A DNA stretch of 64,000 nucleotides from Viscum album (taxonomy: Eukaryota > Streptophyta > Magnoliopsida > Santalales > Viscaceae). Both the position numbers and the translations under genes were made by a program. The stretch spans positions 1,652,096,062-1,652,160,061 of the forward strand of contig OY728121.1 of NCBI GenBank assembly GCA_963277665.1. The letters are read 5' to 3'. This document shows positions 58,021 to 64,000 of this stretch, one piece after another. Under the pieces are notes generated by a model. That model did not search any database, was not told the origin of the DNA, and was given only the letters and a program-made list of their open reading frames with translations. Positions within the stretch are counted from its first letter, which is position 1; the number at the start of each line of letters is the position of its first letter.

Positions 58021-58480
58021 ATCATTCCATAAGAGAAGTGTGATGACGTCACAATTGACTTTGTAACTACATTAACTATGAAACCACAGAAAATGATGCA
58101 GTTTGGGAGATAATGTATTGAGAAATGAAGGTAACAAACTTCTTACATATCAGGAAGAACATAACTATTGATCATCTAAGTAGTCCCTATATACGATAGA
58201 TATTTTAACCACATGAGGTTCTAATGGGTGTCATTTATACAAAAGATCTATGTTTCATGTATCATTTATAGAAAGGCCTTCAAAATAAACTTTGATTATT
58301 GGTTCTCTTTAGTATATTATATCATCCTAATATGAACTGCCAATCTGAAAGAATGATTCAGATTCTGGAGGATTTCTTATGAGCCTTTGTTTTGGTCTTC
58401 AATGGTTCTGGGAGAGTCATCTATAACACTTGGTTTTCTCCAATAATAGAAAAATCAAGGAATAAATTCGATTGGATCCT
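58021..58480 (+). pseudogene. Element A integrase core fragment
   Basis: The plus strand reads 'VTIDFVTTLTMKPQK' (58,050-58,095), matching the first catalytic block Ile-x-Met-Asp-Phe-Val-x-x-Leu-Pro with Asp kept. After frame changes 'VTNFLHIRKNITIDHLSS' matches the Lys-x-x-His-Phe-Ile-x-x...Asp-x-Leu-Ala segment. 'NMNCQSERMIQILEDFL' (58,330-58,380) matches Gly-Gln-Ser-Glu-Arg-x-Ile-Gln-x-Leu-Glu-Asp-Met-Leu, with the catalytic Glu kept. The second Asp block (Val-Ser-Asp-Arg-Asp) is not clear. Confidence 0.83.
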
Positions 58481-58900
58481 TTTGAGGGATTTTGGGGAAA
58501 ATTATATCGTTCACTTATTTTTTTGATAGTGGAAGGTGAGTTAGTGATTGTTGGGCCTACTTTCATGAAAGGTACTTTTTTATGTTTAAATTGGTCTAAA
58601 ATATGTTGGTAACCATGTAGAGATAGAAGAAATTAAATATTGACCCTCACAGATGACCTTATCAGTTTGAGGATAATCATTAGGTTTTTCGTAGGGTGAT
58701 TCATAGGTAGGGGAAATGCCTTATCCAATAAATGGGGAATCTATCTCCCAGGTTTTGTAAGACAATTTTAGATATTGGAGAGGTTCAGTATATTGGGATG
58801 TCGTTTGGCCCATCCACAATTATATAGTTCCATGAAAACTTTTTTAATGTGTCACAACTTCAGATATGTTATCTAGACCCTTCTCACAAGATAAATATTG
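58481..58900 (+). pseudogene. Element A integrase C-terminal part
   Basis: Reads 'LVIVGPTFMKGTF' (near 58,545), then 'PRFCKTILDIGEVQYIGMSF' (58,750-58,810) and 'FFNVSQLQICYLDPSHKINI' (58,840-58,900). These match gypsy integrase: Glu-x-x-x-x-Gly-Pro-x-x-Val, Pro-Arg-Phe-x-Gly-Pro-Phe-x-Ile...Gly-x-Val-x-Tyr, and Val-Phe-His-Val-Ser-Gln-Leu-Arg-Lys-Tyr...Asp-Pro-Ser-His-Val. The last motif is the join to the chromodomain in chromoviruses. Confidence 0.84.
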
Positions 58901-59090
58901 ATGATGTCGAGTAAGATATTGATTCCACCATTAAGGTGAATATGATCCACATCATGAACCATTCTAAGAAGAATATTTGGTGGAACATAGTGCCTCTAGT
59001 GTGAATATATTGTTGTCATAGGTGTGTGAATAAGGAAACATGGTATAGTGACTTTGATTTGAGAATGTAGTGGCCATACTTGTTCACTGA
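58901..59090 (+). pseudogene. Element A chromodomain
   Basis: The plus strand ends pol with 'IPPLR'-like remnants and, near 58,985-59,080, a frame reading 'VPLV', stop, 'IYCCHRCVNKETWYSDFDLR' and 'WPYLFT'. This matches Pro-Leu-Val-Lys-Val-x-Trp-x-x-His-x-x-Glu-Glu-Ala-Thr-Trp-Glu-x-Glu-x-x-Met-Arg-x-x-Tyr-Pro-Tyr-Leu-Phe. The Trp of Ala-Thr-Trp is kept here, unlike in the minus-strand chromovirus. In active elements it guides integration toward heterochromatin. Confidence 0.8.
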
Positions 59091-59149
59091 TACCCCCAAA
59101 GGAATGCTTTGGAGCACATCTCGGGGATAATTTGTTGTATGATGGGTGG
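59091..59149 (+). other. Post-pol leader and decayed purine tract of element A
   Basis: 'tctcggggataatttgttg' and 'gatgggtgg' precede the LTR; the first resembles the Ser-Arg-Gly-Asp-like end common before chromovirus 3' LTRs, the second a decayed polypurine tract. Confidence 0.5.
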
Positions 59150-61600
59150 TTCCTATGATCATCTATTTGTATAGCTATGTACCTATTTAGGAATTTGGTT
59201 AAAACTATTTTAGTTTTTTTTAAATATAGGCCTAAGTAATCAAGACATTGTACCTAGAAGGATTAGTATTTCAAAGGTGTTCGGAGAGAAACGAGAGGAG
59301 AAGATGATGTCTGGATATAAGAACTATTCACACTATAAATTTTTATTTCTTAAAGTGAATGTTTTTGTCAAGATCACATGAAATTCATATATATATTTAA
59401 CTACCGTCTAGGTGGAATAAGTCGATTTTTTATACATTATTTACAACATGAACTAGTTTTGGGGGCTTTAAATTTTAAAAAATAGTTTTTTTTTGTGTTG
59501 TGATAAACTAAGGAGTCATAATGTGAATCTAGAATTCACAATGTGATTATGGTTTGTCCAATAGTCTTTCTATCTATGATACCCTAATAGTATCATATTT
59601 TTCTCTCTCAGTTACCACAAATTCAAGAACGAACATCAGTAATTTTTGGAGTTCTATTCTATCTTGAGGAATATTCTACTGCATCATGGTTTTTTGGGCC
59701 AAAAGATTGAAGGTAAGCCTCTTATTTCTTTTTCTCCCTCAAGTTGTTTTAGTTTTAATTTGGAGAGAACTCTTATTCAATAATTTTTAACCCAGATCCA
59801 GGGATGATGTCTTATATTGACATAGTTCATTAGAATTTTTTGAAATGAAGGATATTGCAACCTAGTTCCACCATTGATGTTGATGAATTATCTTCACATC
59901 ACTACATTTGCGGTGGGTAGTCTTGAAAAACTCCTTGACACCAATTTCATTGATTTAGTATATGAAATACATTATATTTCACTTTAATTCCATGAATGTG
60001 ACCCATCCTAATTGGTAACCCAATGCCTTGATGGAACCACATGCATAGACCTCACAACAGACCTATTTGGGTCCATTATCATTTTTAGTGGGACTTGTAG
60101 CCACCTAATTGGTTTGGAAATCCTTGAATATAGGTTAAAACATTAATTTAATGAAAATATATCCCCTTAATTAATATGAAATTTTCCACTTTTATTTTAA
60201 CATTGTGAATTAGTTTTTTATGTGAATTGATATTATATACTACCTTTAAACTATGAGGATTGGATTATGGGAACATTTCTTGGCTTAAAAGTAGTAATAA
60301 AGAATTTAATTAGAAATTATAAAAATCAATGTTGAAATATGGATATTTTTACAAGGGTAATAGTAATTTATCTAAAATGAAAAGTGAGAAGGAAGTATTT
60401 AATGTTATTTTAATAATTTTAATCTTAGTTTCAATTTGAAATTTCCTTAGTTTTGGTTATTAGAATAAATTTTATAAATGGGGTAATTGAATAGTAATTG
60501 GATAATTTATTAATTAACATATATGTACTCTAATAAATGTTTGGCATATAGGTTTTTTTATTATAAATGAATTCTTGGGATTTTAATTGTATTATGACTC
60601 CTTGGTTAGTTAATTCATACATTTGAAATTCTGGATAGAACATGGTATTCCTCACTAAATGACATAAAATGATGAACATGGAATTACATACTAGATAAAA
60701 TTATATTATATTCGTGGATTTTATTCTTACCTAAAATCTATAGGATTGACATGGAAATCCTTCCCAGATGAGATATTGGATTCGAAATAATAATGCATCT
60801 CTGATTTGTTATTGGGTTGCACATGGAATTCCTTCAAGGATGAGATATCAGGTTTCACATGGAACTCCATCCCAGATGAAATTATGTGTTATAAATGGTT
60901 TTCATTCAAGTTATTACACTATATTACAAGTATAGTGACATTTGTAACAATGATTTAGTATGTTTTTATGACCCTTTCAGTCAACCCAAAGCTCAAGGGA
61001 TGAATGTTTTAGTAGATGATCTGCAATAATTAATGGAGTAATTCCCTTGTTTATAGTACTATTACATGAACTATTTTTTATACTATATGTTTTAGATATT
61101 GTGGGTTTCATAATATTGATTAATACACAAACCATTTTCATTTTCTATTTAGTGTCAGGGTATATTTATTTCTTACAACATGGGCATGATTTTATTGTAT
61201 TTCTAGATATGATATGATCTTGGAGATTGGGTTGAGAATAGTGTTTGAAACTAGGGGTTTTGGTGACTTTATTTGGTGTCTATTTTTATTTTACATGTAT
61301 GAATTTATAATTTCAATTATATTGGAATAAATTGAGACATGAATTGATTTATATATATTAGTTGGTTTTTTATTTTTACTCTTTATTCCACTTCAGTTTT
61401 AGGGATGATTATTTGTCTCATTTCCATTGTTATTTTAACACAATTCCAAAGGTTATAGTTTCCCCATAATATTCATTACACTCTCATTACTTGTTGACAA
61501 CCTTCAGTATGCTGGTAAGTGATCTTGAGTTCCTGTAGTGACTCGAATCAGTCAATTTTATGAGTACAGGTCGGGGAACATTGCATGATATTTATTTAAA
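59150..61600 (+). repeat. Element A 3' LTR (unbroken)
   Basis: About 2.45 kb, aligned with both pieces of the 5' LTR. It is the uninterrupted copy and so serves as the reference showing that sequence between 40,266 and 54,010 is inserted. Ends are within about 20 bases. The right end near 61,600 matches the 'attaca' end of the 5' copy only loosely. Confidence 0.76.
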
Positions 61601-62330
61601 GAAAAGTATTTAATAAGATCATGGGTCATTACAGGATCTCATAAAGAAGTCTATGAAATTACATTAAAAACCCAATCCACAAATGTCTTATTTAGACATA
61701 ATGTATAAATTTGGAATTTCATACTCTTTATAAAAAATTCTAAAAACATACAACCGTAAAAATTATAAAACAAAAATATTTTATCTCATAATATATGAAT
61801 GAAGTATCATTTTATTTAAACACTTTTTATAACATAGAAATAGTTTGTTTACTATCATTATAAGAAAATTTAAATTTACTATTTTGTTCCCCCTTAAATA
61901 ATTTCCTGAAAAACGCCATGTTTTCATTGAAAAATTCATTTAAAATCATTTATATTAAATCTACTTAATTAAAAAATCTAACCATTATTTTTTAACCATG
62001 ATTTCCAATTTATTTTAAATATCCAATTAGATGTGAATAAATATAAAAAATAAAATTAAACACATTCAAAATAGTCCCCAATACAGCAATGAATGAAAAT
62101 AAATGTGTCACAACCATGAAATTATTTTAGGGGATCAATGAAATCTAAGAGAAAGTAAACAATACATGAAATAAAGTCCCTTAAAATATCATATTGGAAC
62201 CATTTTTTAATGATAACTGAATCATGTTATTTATGATATTAATGTTTTTTTATGTTTATGGTATAATTTTATAATATGATTAATAGTAGTGAAATATGTA
62301 TGAAAAATATGTATTATTGATGATGACCCA
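61601..62330. other. AT-rich unassigned flank of element A
   Basis: No frame, repeat partner or RNA gene seen. Several long A/T runs. Confidence 0.5.
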
Positions 62331-62765
62331 CTACTAGTAATGACTCATTGTCATACATGACTTTCTATTAAGGATGCCACCAAAATGGCAATTGGCTATG
62401 TAATCGATACACCTACTGTGAAATATGTCCCACTATAAGAATATTTTTTTGGAAAACTATGGGAATGACATACTTCTAGAAGATGACTCACCATTGAATC
62501 AAAAACAAATCATGTTTTGAAAACACCTACCATTAGGTATGACTCATAAAAAGAATGAAATTTAGGCTAAGTGTCTAAAATATCAAACGCCATACCTAAG
62601 TCACCAATGAATATGGCCTTTCATCCAAATGAAAATTTTCAAATGTGAAGAGATGAATTGTCATTAACAATATTGGGTGGTTAGATGACTTACATCTAGC
62701 CTCACTGATTTCCACCCCAATACATGTAGAGAAATTGTATCATTGTTCAAGAAGACTCACCACCA
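62331..62765. repeat. Cluster of 'ATGACTCA'-like words
   Basis: 'atgactcattg' (62,340), 'gatgactcacca' (62,482), 'atgactcata' (62,539), 'aagtcaccaatg' (62,598) and 'gaagactcacca' (62,752) recur in 420 bases. A possible CACTA-like end 'cactataagaatat' starts at 62,431. The arrangement recalls subterminal repeats of a CACTA element, but no transposase is nearby and the words are short. Confidence 0.3.
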
Positions 62766-64000
62766 CTATTTTTGGTTATTTTTAATTAAATATTTATATT
62801 TTCTATATTATTAAATTAAATGTTATGATTTATTTTAATGATTGTTATTAATTTTTTTGAAGATATGCATTAAATTATATCTCATTCATACAGTATGAGG
62901 TGCAAAGGATCCGAATTAATCTTCATGCTTGCTCTTGGTAATAGAATTAGTAGACACCATCTTGAAAAAGTTATAATGGAGAACCGAGACATAGAAAGAC
63001 ACACATAGATCCATAATTAAACATTTCATGATCAAAATAACATTTATGTGAATTATTCCTTTCCTGAAGAATCCATACTAGTGACCAACTGTACAATACG
63101 TTAAGAACATTAAACAACCATACTATTTCCTTCCAACTCACCGAAAAGAGTTTACACCACTCTTTTACTCAACAATTTTAAGAAACATGAATCAAGATTC
63201 CACAGAAGCTACTCTCATGGAGCCATAAGCTTCAGATCTTATCAAACTGAGCAACAATATTTTCTTGAAATAATTTATTTTCCCTATCTTTTTATATTCT
63301 TTAAATTACATTCATTATTTATTTTACACAATTTTGAAACCTGAACATTGTCTCTTATGCTATATTTGGAAGATAATAGATATCTTCTCAAAATATATTT
63401 ACACCTATTTACCCACATATTTTGGAAAATGTTTCTACATTGCGTATATTTGTTTTATTCCTATAGTATTTGGGAAAAAATCACTGTGTGGCCAAGAACA
63501 AATTGTTTTTTACACTTGATATAGGTTATGAATAATATAATATATTATATAATAATCTTGGAATCAGGTTATTTCTATGTGGAGTGGATTAGGTATCGGC
63601 ATAAGACTAATTCTCTTGTATTTATTCCCCCATGCATTTTGTTTTCTTTATTTTAATTACAATGCTTTAACTGAATATGATTTAACTAAAATCACACCCA
63701 AAACATTGATAGTTATTCTTAATTAGTGTTTATATAATTTTTTGGTTAATTATATTGATTTAAAATGGTAATATAGTTTTCATAATACTGAGACTCAATC
63801 AATCATTGAGAAAACAATAAAAGATCATAACTTATATCGATCTATTATTTTGATTATTTGGTATATTTTAATAAAATTTTGGAATTTTTTATAAACCTAT
63901 TCTAGAAGAAAATATATTTGGTTCTAAATTCACCCAACTCTTGAGACACTCACACTAACCAACATTTAGTATCAATGGTTTTAAAAATAATTTCATATGT
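62766..64000. other. AT-rich unassigned end of window
   Basis: No domain-bearing frame or repeat pair. The 61-codon plus-strand frame at 63,334-63,519 is hydrophobic by composition only and has no recognisable motif or context. Confidence 0.5.

Larger units (their letters stand above)
38400..61600 (+). mobile_element. Element A: Ty3/gypsy chromovirus, split by a nested insertion
   Basis: 5' LTR in two pieces (about 38,400-40,265 and 54,011-54,485), primer site at 54,489, internal region to about 59,140 with protease, RT, RNase H, integrase and chromodomain remnants on the plus strand, and an unbroken 3' LTR at about 59,150-61,600. The interruption is element B. Removing B leaves an element of about 9.5 kb with LTRs of about 2.4 kb, normal for a chromovirus. 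Confidence 0.78.

Noticed and set aside
1..64000. Bacterial, phage or CRISPR-type system
   Set aside because: No direct-repeat/spacer array and no packed open frames were seen; composition and all recognised proteins are plant transposon types.

Overview
The window looks like gene-poor, repeat-filled nuclear DNA from a flowering plant, probably one with a large genome. It is strongly AT-rich. No intact open reading frame, rRNA, tRNA, CRISPR array or bacterial-style operon was found. Every recognisable protein is a decayed transposon protein: Ty3/gypsy and Ty1/copia retrotransposons and one CACTA (En/Spm) DNA transposon. Plant origin follows from the families seen: Tekay/Del-like chromoviruses, a Tat/Athila-like LTR, CACTA TNP2 with its plant-type N-terminal domain, and initiator-Met-tRNA primer sites. 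The species cannot be told. Layout, left to right. Bases 1-2,326: 3' end of a Tat/Athila-like gypsy element (+), with A-rich tail, polypurine tract and an LTR of about 1.76 kb carrying a TATA box and poly(A) signal; it looks younger than the rest. 2,327-6,632: very AT-rich, unassigned. 6,633-9,520: CACTA fossil (-) with TNP2 remains and subterminal repeats. 9,728-18,517: near-complete Ty1/copia element (-) with two LTRs of about 1.5 kb. It lies inside an older gypsy element (-) whose gag, primer site and 5' LTR run from about 18,540 to 22,300; a decayed gag zinc-knuckle motif on the far side of the copia supports this. 22,300-25,060: AT-rich, unassigned. 25,061-36,214: near-complete chromovirus (-) with LTRs of about 3 kb and gag, protease, RT, RNase H, integrase and chromodomain remnants. 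Right half. 36,540-37,110 is a GC-richer island with short degenerate repeats. From about 38,400 to 61,600 lies another chromovirus, 'element A' (+). Its 5' LTR is cut in two by 'element B' (LTRs at about 40,266-42,848 and 51,461-54,010). B's 8.6-kb interior has no pol I can recognise but holds a further LTR-like piece in the opposite direction (about 48.4-50.66 kb). The last 2.4 kb is AT-rich with one short repeated-motif cluster. Working together: there is no functional gene network here. Each element once supplied its own replication functions (Gag particle, protease, RT/RNase H, integrase; chromodomains for targeting heterochromatin). All are now broken by stops, frameshifts and lost catalytic residues, many changes looking like C-to-T decay of methylated DNA. 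The most informative content is the nesting order, which gives a relative history of insertions. Boundaries are by-eye alignments and are approximate unless stated otherwise.
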